Part shown: positions 19,263 to 29,728 of the stretch, piece after piece
Numbering within the stretch: position 1 is the first letter of the stretch
How the letters are laid out: every line of letters begins with the position of its first letter
Made by a program: the position numbers and the translations under genes
Notes under the pieces: model-generated
The model's input: only the letters and a program-made list of their open reading frames with translations
Database searches by the model: none
What the model was told of the DNA's origin: nothing
Source: Candidatus Anammoxibacter sp.
Lineage (GTDB): Bacteria; Planctomycetota; Brocadiia; Brocadiales; Anammoxibacteraceae
Assembly (NCBI GenBank): GCA_021777055.1
Contig: JAIQZO010000102.1
Coordinates: forward strand, 1 to 64,000
DNA: 64,000 nt
Reading direction: 5' to 3'

Positions 19263-20352
19263 ATAGGTTATTATGGTACCTCTGTCTTTATGGATTGAAT
19301 TTATAGCTTATAAAACAGATGCTGTTAATCCTCTCTAGAAATAGAGGTGGATGTGCAAGCAAGTAGAATGTGTAATACACGCTGAATAGATACACAATTT
19401 TTTGATTTAAATGTCACTAACTAGGCACGATCTTTTAACTCTTTATGTATTCTTATAGACGGCATGATTTACTTGTTGAAAATCACGGTTAAACACTCTT
19501 AAAAAGATTAAGGAACTTTCTATTTCCTTACGTGCGTATATACACTGGCAAGCAGTTTTGCTCCTGCATAAAATTAAACATTCAGGACTGTTATAGTGTC
19601 TGCTCCAACAAGAAAACATAATAGGTAGAGAAAAACGCTGGCTAAAGTCTGTCGGGACCTTGTGTTGTTAATATAAGCCACTAAATTTAGGTCTAAAATA
19701 GTGCATTTGGAGTACTTTTGGCTTTTAAAATCTTAATCATAATCTACTGACAAAGATTAAGATTAGCACTATAATAATTTTTTTGAACGTACACACCCTA
19801 CATTATCAATGAAATGAAAGTTACTATACTATTAAATTGAGATCTTATCAAAAAAGCATAGTACACCTATTAATCCCCCCCCTACCCTATACCTAACCTT
19901 CCTATTAAGGATAAGGGAAATGATAAATTCCAAGCCTTTAGTGAGAGACGTTAGTTGGGGGGGGGTACAAATAATTTATCGATAATTTCAGGAGCAACAG
20001 AGGCCGTTTGCAAAGTTATAGTCAAACAGCAGTTGTGTAATGCAGGAATGAAATCAAACGATAAATCATCGGTAAGTAAAGTCAACACTGTCTTAATTAT
20101 ACCAATGATAGATAAGAAACAGATTTGAAACAAGATAACCAATACGGTTTTACGGTAGTAGTATAGTTATCTTTACATAACCTTAATGCCATGCTCAACA
20201 TTTTTACCATATGGGGAGAGAAATATTATGCAAATCGTTTTGTTTGCACCCACATTTGTTTATGAATTAATTATATTCCGCTTGTAGTTGAAATATATCG
20301 TTGTGGTAAGTATAAAACATAGATGTAATTAACGGTAGTTAAATTGCCACAA

Positions 20353-21641
20353 TCAATAAACAGTGCCCTCACCTACTTCTGCAAGTGATTCCAGCATCTC
20401 CGCCGCCTTTACCGGGGCGTTGTATCTGGCAAAATCAATCTGTATTCGTTCTGCATTCTTACGGTAGGCCTGGTTGGAAAGTAACTCTTTTACAGCTTGT
20501 TTTATGCTTAACGGTGAAGGACTATGTTTCTTTAAATTTATGCCAGCCTTTGACCATGCCACTCGGGCGGCAACTTCCATTTTGTCATCGGTCTGGCCAG
20601 CTATCACGACAGGGATGCCGTGCGCAAATGCCATTTGGGTCCCTCCGTATCCACCATTTGTAACCATTATACTGACATAAGGAAGGAGGAGGTCAAAAGG
20701 GATGTATTTTTCCACTTTAACATTTCGGGGTAATTTAGTAAGATTGTCCCCGCAGGTGGAAACAACAATAATAAACAGATCTTCCCCCTTTAATCCTTCT
20801 ATTGCAGGAACAATTAAATCGTTAGGATTAACGGCCACCGTACCTTGGTTTATTAAGATTACCGGCTTACCGGATTGAAGTTCAGACCACCAATCAGGTA
20901 GAGAAAAAGAGGTGTCAGGTTCTAACCGTACAGGCCCGATATAGTGAAAATTTTTTGGCAGATCACTACGTGGATACTCAAATGCAGGGGTTGTCAGCTG
21001 CATTACCAGCGAGGGAGATTCAAACAAGACTCTTTTAAAAACGAAAGTTTTGAGGCCGGAAGCTTTAACCTTTTAAGCATTTCAGTAACAAGTTTATTTA
21101 CATCAATAAATAGAATATTATCGTTTAAATAGTGCAACAGCTTGTTTCTTATCCTCATAAAGATGTTTTTGCCAGGAATCAGACCAAATCCAAACGGAGC
21201 CGTGTCCCGACTAGGAATCGAAAGGGGAAGTAGAGATATCATTGCACTAGCCGGACCGTCCATTGCAGATCTCAAGTATGGACCTAACGTAATCGTATCG
21301 CCAATTAACACATCTGCCTTAAAACTTCTTAAGACATCATCAATTACTTCTAGTTGAGCATAACATGTACCAAGAAACAAATTCACAATATACCATTTAA
21401 TCTGTTTTATCCCCTTTAGTTTGGCAAGTTCAGGATAGAAATCGTAAACATTCTTGTCTCTGAAATCAATTTCCTCAGGCAGGGGATGAAACCTTGCACC
21501 TGCACTTTCAACCTTATCTCTCAATATACGACTGGTTATCCAAACTACCTCATGTCCACGTTCATAAAGTTTGCTACATATGGGTATGGTCGGGTTTATA
21601 TGCCCCGGAGCACAAGCTGTAAAGATTATAAACTTTGCCAT
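20353..21641 (-). CDS. MGT-type UDP-glycosyltransferase split over two ORFs by a -1 frame change (pseudogene, sequence error, or programmed frameshift)
   Basis: N-terminal ORF 21003..21641 (MAKFIIFTACAPGHINPTIPICSKLYERGHEVVWITS) and C-terminal ORF 20353..21027 (QLTTPAFEYPRSDLPKNFHYIGP...TNGGYGGTQMAFAHGIPVVIAGQTDDKMEVAARV); frames join at TTTAAAA. Confidence 0.8.
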
Positions 21642-22765
21642 ATTTTATTTTCTTCCTGTTTTATCCGGTAATATTTTGGATGCAATAATGTCACACTTAA
21701 TAAACATTAATTTACTTATCCACAGATTCACAATTTTATAGACCAATATATGAAACATATTAATATCAGTTTTAAAAATGAAACTATTCCTAATACCTGT
21801 GGTTGTACAATCAACCTTTACTGCTTACCAAAATTAATCATAGGGCAAAAGTTCACCTAAGAATGATTTTACATTTTATTGACTCATAAACGTTTATAAG
21901 CAAGAGCCATGCCAATAAACTAGAGATTTACAGTTCAGTTAGAATGACAACAGAAGATGAGAAAGAGGAAAAGATGTAGCTAACAAACAGGTTTTAGAGA
22001 AAAAAAATGGTGATACATCGCCAGACACATAACTTGTTCTTATTAACCTGGCAATTAACCAGATGATATTGCAATACAGGAAAAAAACATAAACCATTAT
22101 GTATCAATTAAACAGGCAGGAAACATGACACCTATTTAATTCTCAGCTTAATACAACACATTACTTTCATTTGAAAGACAGTTAATAGGAGAATTGGTAA
22201 TACAACTGTAAGGTGTTTAACTGTTGTCCAAATTTCAGGAAGGTAATCTAGAAATAGATAAAGGATATCTCACTGAAAATTAAGGGCCCCAGCTTGTACA
22301 GATTTGTCACTGTTTATCTGAAATCGTTTAGATAACTGTTAATGAATACAGGTCTAAAGACATTTAGTACATTTATTGAGCAACTTGCACATGGATGGTA
22401 CAACAATGAATGACGTAAGGCAATGAGGTAATGTCACAGGATAGAATTTAGGCCTATAAATTCTATCAGAAACCGTAACTCTTAAAAGGAAATGTTATGA
22501 GGATATATATAAGCTTTAAGGTTTCTTTTTTTCGATAGAATACCCGACTTCTAATAACGCTTGTTAAGCAATTAGCGTCATGCTTGATGTGAAAACCTTG
22601 GCACCGTTGTAGCCGTATAAAAAAAAGCTTAGCTCATATCTTAATCATTAGCTATTGATATTTAACAAAGAGCCTGGGATTTTGTTATATTTATCAACAT
22701 CAACTAAAGTACACAAGCATTTAAATTAGTTGTTTTAATTATGAATAAGAATAATTAGATGGGCA

Positions 22766-23257
22766 TTAAGTGGGATCTTTACCTTTAACCATTACTAACT
22801 TTCCAGATCGAACCATTTCGATAATACCATATTTCATAAGCTTAGCTTCTAAATCATCCAATTCATAAGTAGCGCCACCTTGACCAACAATCAAGGCAGA
22901 ACCTTCTTCATTAAGGATCGTAGCACGTCCTTTTATGAGTTTGATAATAGCAGGACGGGTTTGTGGTGTTGTTTTAATCTTAACCATGGCATATTCATGA
23001 TCTACAGAATCTTGACCTGTATGCTCCTGGCAATGAACAACATCAACTAATTTATGTGTTTGTTTAATTATCTGCTCTAATGCATCCTTATTACCCTGTA
23101 ACGTAATAGTCATACTAGAAAATTTTGGATTAACCGCAGGAGAAACAACAAGCGCATCAATGTTAAAACCACGCCGCGCAAATATCTGAGCACAACGGAC
23201 CAAAACACCCGGTTTATTGGATACTAAAACACTAATAGTATGTATGTCCTTTTTCAT
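22766..23257 (-). CDS. ilvH: acetolactate synthase small subunit
   Basis: MKKDIHTISVLVSNKPGVLVRCAQIFARRGFNIDALVVSP ACT domain. Confidence 0.93.
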   Translation of the reverse strand: MKKDIHTISVLVSNKPGVLVRCAQIFARRGFNIDALVVSPAVNPKFSSMTITLQGNKDALEQIIKQTHKLVDVVHCQEHTGQDSVDHEYAMVKIKTTPQTRPAIIKLIKGRATILNEEGSALIVGQGGATYELDDLEAKLMKYGIIEMVRSGKLVMVKGKDPT

Positions 23258-23341
23258 TAATTTACCTTTTTTTATTGATTATTGTTGGTTGTTAGAAATT
23301 ATTCCCACTACCAACCAACAACAATATTCTATTAATTTACC

Positions 23342-23596
23342 TATAGTATTAGCCTGTAAAAACTTATTTTTTTATAAAGAAATTTTACCGTGCATTCTCA
23401 AGTTATTTGTAACGTTATAGTTACTGGATACTAGATGCTAGATAATTTATTTTGTCGCATTAAAGTGTTATATCTTAAATTGCGCTCGCTTCTCTTTCAT
23501 CTGGTATCTTGATAAAAAAACTAGAAATCTAACTATTTGCCAGTATTCTGTATCCAGTATCCGGCATTTAATATTTTGGTTGCGGCTTCACCGCCC
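23342..23596. repeat. interspersed foldback element C (same subtype as B)
   Basis: tatagtattagcctgtaaaaactta...ttactggatactagatgctagataattt / ccagtattctgtatccagtatccggcattt...ggttgcggcttcaccgc. Confidence 0.85.
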
Positions 23597-23745
23597 TATA
23601 GTATTACTTTATAAAAACTTCTTTTTTAAAAAATTTTGTGGTTTTTATTGAATACAGAATACAGGAGACAGAAATCTATGCTTTATTCTGAATTCTGGCT
23701 TCTGACTCCTGTATTCTGTATATTGGTTGCGGCTTCACTGCCCTA
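23597..23745. repeat. interspersed foldback element D (same subtype as A), ends in the ilvB stop codon
   Basis: tatagtattactttataaaaacttcttttttaaaaaattttgtgg...gaatacagaatacaggagacagaaa / attctgaattctggcttctgactcctgtattctgtatattggttgcggcttcactgccctat. Confidence 0.85.
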
Positions 23746-25497
23746 TGTACTTCCTGTGGGCTTTTCAAGCTTAGTTTTTGGTTGCTCAACCAACATATCA
23801 TAGGCGGATTTACCCGCAGGAATCATAGGAAATACATTATCTTCCTTAATAACTTCTGCATGAATTAGAACAGGTCCTTTATATTTGATAGCTTCTTCTA
23901 AACGTTTTTTAGCATGCGTTGTTTTGTCAATATGAACACCTTTTATACCATACGCCCCGGCTAGTTTTACAAAATCAGGATTACCTTCTAAATCAACACC
24001 GCTATATCGATTATCAAAGAAAAGCTCCTGCCATTGGCGAACCATACCTAAAAATTTATTATCTAAAATAAGGATCTTAACTGGCAACTTATGAATAAAA
24101 GCCGTAGCCAATTCAAATGCCGTCATCTGAAAGCCACCATCACCACAAACCGCAATTACTAAGTCATTAGGACAACCAAACTGTGCTCCAATAGCAGCAG
24201 GGAAGCCAAACCCCATAGTTCCGGCACCACCAGAAGAGATCCATTTATTGCCCTTAAGTGTTTTATTAAACTGTGATGACCACATTTGATGTTGCCCTAC
24301 ATCGGTACTAATAATAGCTGTACCCTTTGTAATGTCCTGTAATAATTGCAACATGTATTGGGCGGTTAAACCTTTTGAATTATCGATCTTTAATGGATAT
24401 TCTTTCTTATAAAACTCACACTCTTCCAACCATTCTTTGGTATCACAAGGTTTTACATGTTTCACTAATTCTTCCACAACCAATCGTGCATCACCAATCA
24501 CATACGCATCTGATCTGACAATCTTACCAATTTCTGCTTCATCAATATCAATATGTAATTTCTTGGCGCCAACACAGAATTTATTAGGATCGCCATTAAT
24601 ACGATCATCATAGCGTGATCCAATGGACAAAATAAGATCACATCTTGTCAGCGCTTTATTAGCATAAGCAGTTCCATGCATACCTAACATACCTAAAGAA
24701 AGCTTATCCGTCTCAGGAAACTCACCTTTACCCAGTAAAGTATTAGTTACTGGAGCTTGCAGTTTGTTTACTAACTTACGAATAGCATCACCGGCCCGCG
24801 CAATAACAGCCCCATGTCCAACAAGGATAAGAGGACGATTCGCATCTTTAAAACATTGCGCCATTTTCTTAATATCTGATAATTTCCCCTTACCAGGTAC
24901 TGTGTAACCGGGAAGATCCATTTTTGGATCTAACGTTTTACCTGTAAAAGGCGCAGATGTAATATCTTTTGGCAAATCCACAAGAACTGGTCCAGGACGG
25001 CCTGTATTGGTAATATGAAATGCTTCCTTTATAATACGAGGAATGCTATTTGTTTCTTTCACTAAATAACTATGTTTAACCATTGGCATCGTTGCACCAA
25101 AAATATCCGCTTCTTGAAATGCATCTTTACCTAACATAGGCGTAATCGTCTGTCCTGTTAAAACAACCATGGGAACCGAATCCATTTGTGCCGTTAGAAG
25201 TCCTGTAACAGTATTTGTAGCGCCAGGGCCACTTGTCACCAAAACAACACCTGGTTTACCTGTTGCACGTGCATAACCATCTGCAATATGTACTGCACCT
25301 TGCTCATGCCTTACTAAAATGAGCTTAATCTTCGAGCCAACAAGGGCATCGAAAATGGGAATAGCAGCGCCCCCTGAATAACCAAAAATATATTCCACGC
25401 CAAAATCTTCTAAACACTTAATAAGCGCCTGCGCACCATTTAAACCTTTAAAAGATAGTTTCTTTGAAGCTGGTTTCTTTGTTTTTAACATAATCAT
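23743..25497 (-). CDS. ilvB: acetolactate synthase large subunit
   Basis: GYSGGAAIPIFDAL..RHEQGAVHIADGYARATGKPGVVLVTSGPGATNTVTGL..TPMLGKDAFQEADIFGATMPMVKHSYLV; TPP-enzyme motifs. Confidence 0.96.
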   Translation of the reverse strand: MIMLKTKKPASKKLSFKGLNGAQALIKCLEDFGVEYIFGYSGGAAIPIFDALVGSKIKLILVRHEQGAVHIADGYARATGKPGVVLVTSGPGATNTVTGLLTAQMDSVPMVVLTGQTITPMLGKDAFQEADIFGATMPMVKHSYLVKETNSIPRIIKEAFHITNTGRPGPVLVDLPKDITSAPFTGKTLDPKMDLPGYTVPGKGKLSDIKKMAQCFKDANRPLILVGHGAVIARAGDAIRKLVNKLQAPVTNTLLGKGEFPETDKLSLGMLGMHGTAYANKALTRCDLILSIGSRYDDRINGDPNKFCVGAKKLHIDIDEAEIGKIVRSDAYVIGDARLVVEELVKHVKPCDTKEWLEECEFYKKEYPLKIDNSKGLTAQYMLQLLQDITKGTAIISTDVGQHQMWSSQFNKTLKGNKWISSGGAGTMGFGFPAAIGAQFGCPNDLVIAVCGDGGFQMTAFELATAFIHKLPVKILILDNKFLGMVRQWQELFFDNRYSGVDLEGNPDFVKLAGAYGIKGVHIDKTTHAKKRLEEAIKYKGPVLIHAEVIKEDNVFPMIPAGKSAYDMLVEQPKTKLEKPTGST

Positions 25498-25568
25498 CTC
25501 ACTATTGATTAATAATTATTAATAAATCTGCCACAAGTATACCCACTGAAGCAATGAAACGCAATATA

Positions 25569-25613
25569 TAATAATGTGTCATACATTCTAGAGTAAGTAT
25601 GACACATATTATT
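25569..25613. promoter_or_regulatory. inverted repeat upstream of ilvB (operator or attenuator candidate)
   Basis: atgtgtcatac (25574-25584) / gtatgacacat (25597-25607), perfect 11-bp arms. Confidence 0.55.
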
Positions 25614-26293
25614 AACGTGTGATGGTCAGAGAAAGAAGTATAACGCAAATAAAGCTACTTACCATATTTGAAGAACGCTATGATTAAAGTGAATAAAGAT
25701 AAAAAACAATTTAAAACTGCAACTCTTCTATCTGTTAGATTAGACCACATCCCAGCCTCTAATGTTATTAAAGATTTCGCCGTTCGGGCACATGGAAAAA
25801 TTTAGGGGCACACCCTGCTAACACTTTGGTAAGCACCTAGTTTCAAAACTGAGACTACAAACCCTGGGTACCGTTGCCTCCATTTGACGAGAAATGAGCT
25901 TCTAAAATAGTAAACCTTAAGGAAACTTAGGAACACGCAGCACAACTTAAAGGGTACGTGACTGTATCTTTCCGCCCACAGTTGTGCTCTACATCTTCAC
26001 CCAACAGACGAGATTTTTTTCCTTTTTAGAATTTTTTTATCAGTTTATGCCTCTATTTTAATAAGACTGCTTTTGGCATAACATTTCCAGGAAATAGCTT
26101 GATTTTTGTTGTTTAGTGTTATACCCTAACTATGAGAGTGACCGTAAATTAAGTGCATTACTGTGTGCAGAAAACCAGGTTCGAATTATCACAACCTTCA
26201 ATCTTTAAATCGTCACAGCGGCGAAGGCAGCACTTCTGGTTCAACTCTACCTGGTTGATCACTTTGACTATTAACTCAAATTATTAATAAAGG

Positions 26294-26851
26294 ATGTTTA
26301 TGATACGTAAATTATTTGGCCTTATATTAATCTGTATAGTTATCGCAGGTGCCGCTTTATTTTTTGTCTCTAAAAAAGGATTAACGATTCCGCTCACTGA
26401 AACGTTTCTTAATCGCCAATTGGAGCAACAGTTTCCTATTGACGAATCTTATATGCTTATTTTTCACTTAGAGCTTGATAATCCAAAAGTTCATCTCGAT
26501 TCAGGATCAGATAAGCTTGGCCTAATGTTAGATGCCTTTTTTCGCATTGGAACGAAAGGGGCTGATCCTTATAAGGGAAATATTGACGTTGAATCAGACC
26601 TACGCTTTGACCAAAATGAAGGCAAGTTATATTTAGTTAATCCTGAAGTAAAAAATTTTGCCGTTGATGGTATCAAAGAAAAAGATACCAAAAAAGCAAT
26701 TCTTGCGGTCAATATGGCCTTAAGTGATTTGCTAAAGGACTTCCCAATCTACACTTTGGACGAAACCGATAGAGCTGAGAAGGCAGCAAAAATGCTTTTG
26801 AAAGACATTAAAATTGAACAAGGCCGTCTTAAGATTGTCTTTGGTTTATAG
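26294..26851 (+). CDS. DUF1439-like membrane-anchored protein
   Basis: N-terminal TM; LTIPLTETFLNRQLEQQFPID... pattern resembling DUF1439. Confidence 0.55.
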   Translation: MFMIRKLFGLILICIVIAGAALFFVSKKGLTIPLTETFLNRQLEQQFPIDESYMLIFHLELDNPKVHLDSGSDKLGLMLDAFFRIGTKGADPYKGNIDVESDLRFDQNEGKLYLVNPEVKNFAVDGIKEKDTKKAILAVNMALSDLLKDFPIYTLDETDRAEKAAKMLLKDIKIEQGRLKIVFGL

Positions 26852-26995
26852 AACAAAAAGTGGGTATCTGGAAATTTTCGAATTTTTTTAAAGGAACAAT
26901 GGTTTTTCCAAATATTTATCAGTTGTCCCGGAGATGATAAAAATCGTAATGGGGCAAACCTAGGGATGGATTCTAATTATTAACTAAGGATTAGT

Positions 26996-27745
26996 ATGAA
27001 AATTGTTTTTTTTATAATTATGACGTTTATACTGGGAATAGTAGTCATTGCTTTTCCTGTATTTCAAGGAATAGAGGCAGCTACAACCAAAAATAATCAG
27101 GATGAAATTGCAGATGGTATCCTATCCGGTAGGCGTTGTCCATGTCAATGCGGTAATTATTTACCTGGCAGTTCTAAAAAGCCTGCATGTTTTGGTTGTA
27201 GTGTTGGAAAGTCGGAGATCACGCATGTATTAGAAGGTCTTAATGCTGGAAAAGATGCTGATGATGTAGTCCTTGATCTCATGTCACCAATTCTCATTGA
27301 GGTATTTTCGGATTATACAAATAAAGATATTTCAAATGTATGGAATAAGGTCAAAAGGATATCGATGGAAACTCATCAGACTAGAGTTGTTTTACGGACA
27401 CCTGGACTAACAGAGGAAGCTCGTATGGCAGTTAAACTTACGGAGTGTGCCAGGGAAAATATGGAATTTAATATTGTTCAGGAGCGGTTGCTAAACCATA
27501 ATGGACAATGGGATAGGAATAATCTTATTAACCTTGCGGCACAATCCAGTCATGACGTGAAAGAGATAGATGCATGCCTTAATATTATTGATATTAAAGC
27601 ACAAATTGGCAAAGACAGACAACATGCCGCAGAACGCCAAATTCAATCGTATCCAACAATTACTGTAAACCGACAAATTATAGCAGACAGTGAGAATGAT
27701 ATTAGGAAAGCAATTGAAAAGGTTATTTTAAAAGAGAGTATCTAA
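26996..27745 (+). CDS. secreted protein with CcmH-like Cys-rich segment fused to DsbA-like (thioredoxin-fold) domain
   Basis: DGILSGRRCPCQCGNYLPGSSKKPACFGCSVGKSEI...; C-terminal AERQIQSYPTITVNRQII resembles DsbA 'V.gTPt..vng..'. Confidence 0.5.
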   Translation: MKIVFFIIMTFILGIVVIAFPVFQGIEAATTKNNQDEIADGILSGRRCPCQCGNYLPGSSKKPACFGCSVGKSEITHVLEGLNAGKDADDVVLDLMSPILIEVFSDYTNKDISNVWNKVKRISMETHQTRVVLRTPGLTEEARMAVKLTECARENMEFNIVQERLLNHNGQWDRNNLINLAAQSSHDVKEIDACLNIIDIKAQIGKDRQHAAERQIQSYPTITVNRQIIADSENDIRKAIEKVILKESI

Positions 27746-27882
27746 TTATAATATTTTGATATCATTTGATTCAGTTTTTTCAGAGGAGGTGATAGAAATA
27801 GAGAGTAAAGACAAACTCAATTAGAAGGATTTTCACATTATGAATTTTAGGTAATAATAAAATATAAAGGAGAAGTATAATA

Positions 27883-28383
27883 ATGAAGAACAAATTTTCT
27901 TATCTTGTAATTGGATTAGTTGCTAGCTTGTCATTATTTGTGTCTACAGAAAGTATGGCAAAGAGTGAGGATAAAGCGACTAGCAAGTATGCACTCTTAG
28001 TTAATGGTGCAGGAGAGGGATTTTGTACTGTTAAACAAGATGGTAAGAAAGTCTGGGCGCAAGTAAGCGTACTTAACTTCACTCCAACATCAGCAGGCAC
28101 AGCATGGATTAAGTTTGACGGGGTAATAGTTGGCCGCTTAGATGGAACTTTCTCCGATGACAGTGGGCAGGCGGTATTTAAAGGTCATTTCAAGCTTGAC
28201 AAACATACCACAGATTTTTCTTTTGATGTGCGTGACCACGTGAGAGATATAAGTGATATAGAGGATGATATCGATTTAACCACTGAACTAACACAATCTG
28301 GGAGTAACACTGATGGTACTAGTATCCTGATGGGAAGCTGTACATTTGTTAATGCCAAGGATAATAATAATGATGAGGATTAA
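27883..28383 (+). CDS. secreted hypothetical protein
   Basis: Signal peptide KFSYLVIGLVASLSLFVSTESMA; RBS aaaggagaag. Confidence 0.65.
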   Translation: MKNKFSYLVIGLVASLSLFVSTESMAKSEDKATSKYALLVNGAGEGFCTVKQDGKKVWAQVSVLNFTPTSAGTAWIKFDGVIVGRLDGTFSDDSGQAVFKGHFKLDKHTTDFSFDVRDHVRDISDIEDDIDLTTELTQSGSNTDGTSILMGSCTFVNAKDNNNDED

Positions 28384-28508
28384 TCGCTCAAATCTCCATT
28401 TCATAACAAAAATGTTCAGCGTTCACCTAAATGGCCATAAGATTTCAAGAATTTTCCTTGATGTGGACAAGGAGACAATTATGCTTAGTCATTAAGAGCA
28501 TTTAAGGC

Positions 28509-28578
28509 CAGACATTGAGAACAGAATTTGAAATATCCTATAACAGGAGTTTTTCTTATTTTCTGTTTTCAATGTCTG
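28509..28578. repeat. 18-bp near-perfect inverted repeat, 34-nt loop
   Basis: cagacattgagaacagaa (28509-28526) / ttctgttttcaatgtctg (28561-28578). Confidence 0.7.
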
Positions 28579-28841
28579 AGCATGGTCTTTCGCAACTCAC
28601 AATTTTCCACATCCAATCTCAACATTAATTAAATATTCTAATGTTTTCACCCCACACAGTTAATGAATTAGAAAATATTTTCTCATCCGATTATGGATGA
28701 ATGCGATAAAAAGAAAGTTAGGTAATATTGATTAACATATCTCATTCCCAATAACATTAGTCATAAAGCTTGTGGAACAGTGCCAAAAATCAAAACATAG
28801 AACCTTTTAGTTTATCTAATTTACGACCTAATCGTGAACGT

Positions 28842-29303
28842 CTAAGTCCGCTGCCCCCTCTCTGTAATCTTTGCTGAATTCTCTTTTTCAATATACATAT
28901 CTTTTAAGTTTTGCGGAATTTCTCTTGGCCTTCTCTCCTCATCAACTGCAACATAAACAACTGTTGCCTCTGTAACCTTAATACATCTATCCTCAAATCG
29001 GTTTCGCTGAACACACACCTCTACATGCACAGTAATAGATGTTCGCCCAATTTTTTCGATTTTACCATAACAACTGACAAGATCACCAACGAACACAGGC
29101 TGCTTAAATAGAAAGTTGGTGACTGCAATTGTAACAACTCTGCATCGTGCAACTTGTGATGCGACAATGGCCCCCGCTGTATCAACCTGGGTCATAATCC
29201 AACCGCCTGATATATCACCTGCAGAATTGGTATCCCTGGGCATGGTTAATAACTTTAAAGCTGGCTCATAATTCCCAAAAAAGTGAGATAACTCTTCTTC
29301 CAT
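28842..29303 (-). CDS. acyl-CoA thioesterase (hotdog, YciA-like)
   Basis: MPRDTNSAGDISGGWIMTQVDTAGAIVA...VFVGDLVSCYGKIEKIGRTSITVHVEV. Confidence 0.88.
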   Translation of the reverse strand: MEEELSHFFGNYEPALKLLTMPRDTNSAGDISGGWIMTQVDTAGAIVASQVARCRVVTIAVTNFLFKQPVFVGDLVSCYGKIEKIGRTSITVHVEVCVQRNRFEDRCIKVTEATVVYVAVDEERRPREIPQNLKDMYIEKENSAKITERGQRT

Positions 29304-29420
29304 CTATAATTCCCTTCACTATTTTATTAAACATAAGCATAATTGCTTTTCGGCTTATAGAGAACAAATAGTGACCATCCGGTATTCTTATAAATAAACA
29401 TATACCAAATATAATATTAT

Positions 29421-29499
29421 TTATAGGAGACCAGCAATGTCCACCTAAAATATTTTACCATATTTCCCTTTTAACCGGATAGGAATAACCAATCAAGAT
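29421..29499. repeat. ~79-bp dispersed repeat (partner 54602-54680)
   Basis: tataggagaccagcaatgtccacc...tattttaccatatttcccttttaaccggatag-aataaccaatcaagat. Confidence 0.75.
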
Positions 29500-29728
29500 G
29501 AAATTAATAATAAGATTAAAGTTTTTACGAGAAAAGAAAATAGATTTCAATAGATAAGATACTTTTTCTAGAAGTCTTTTAAATTTGAGCTTCAGGATAA
29601 CACTCTTCTTTATTAATATGACCTAACTACAACTCTTTTAGGAATTTCAGAACTATCTCTGACTCATTATTTATATTAAGATTAATAGTTTGGAGATCCA
29701 TTTTCAGCCATCTTGGTATATTTTAGAA

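Noticed and set aside
19951-20142. 63-aa minus-strand ORF
   Set aside because: Ends in the G9 tract of the MITE-like relic and has no recognisable features
22590-22620. Possible fourth sigma54 promoter (ttggcaccgttgtagc)
   Set aside because: GG-N10-GC spacing fits but the -12 element is TAGC, the shared upstream block is absent, and no plus-strand gene follows
26160-26195. tRNA-like string 'ccaggttcgaattatcac'
   Set aside because: Resembles a T-loop only; no acceptor stem or cloverleaf around it. No tRNA or rRNA gene was recognised
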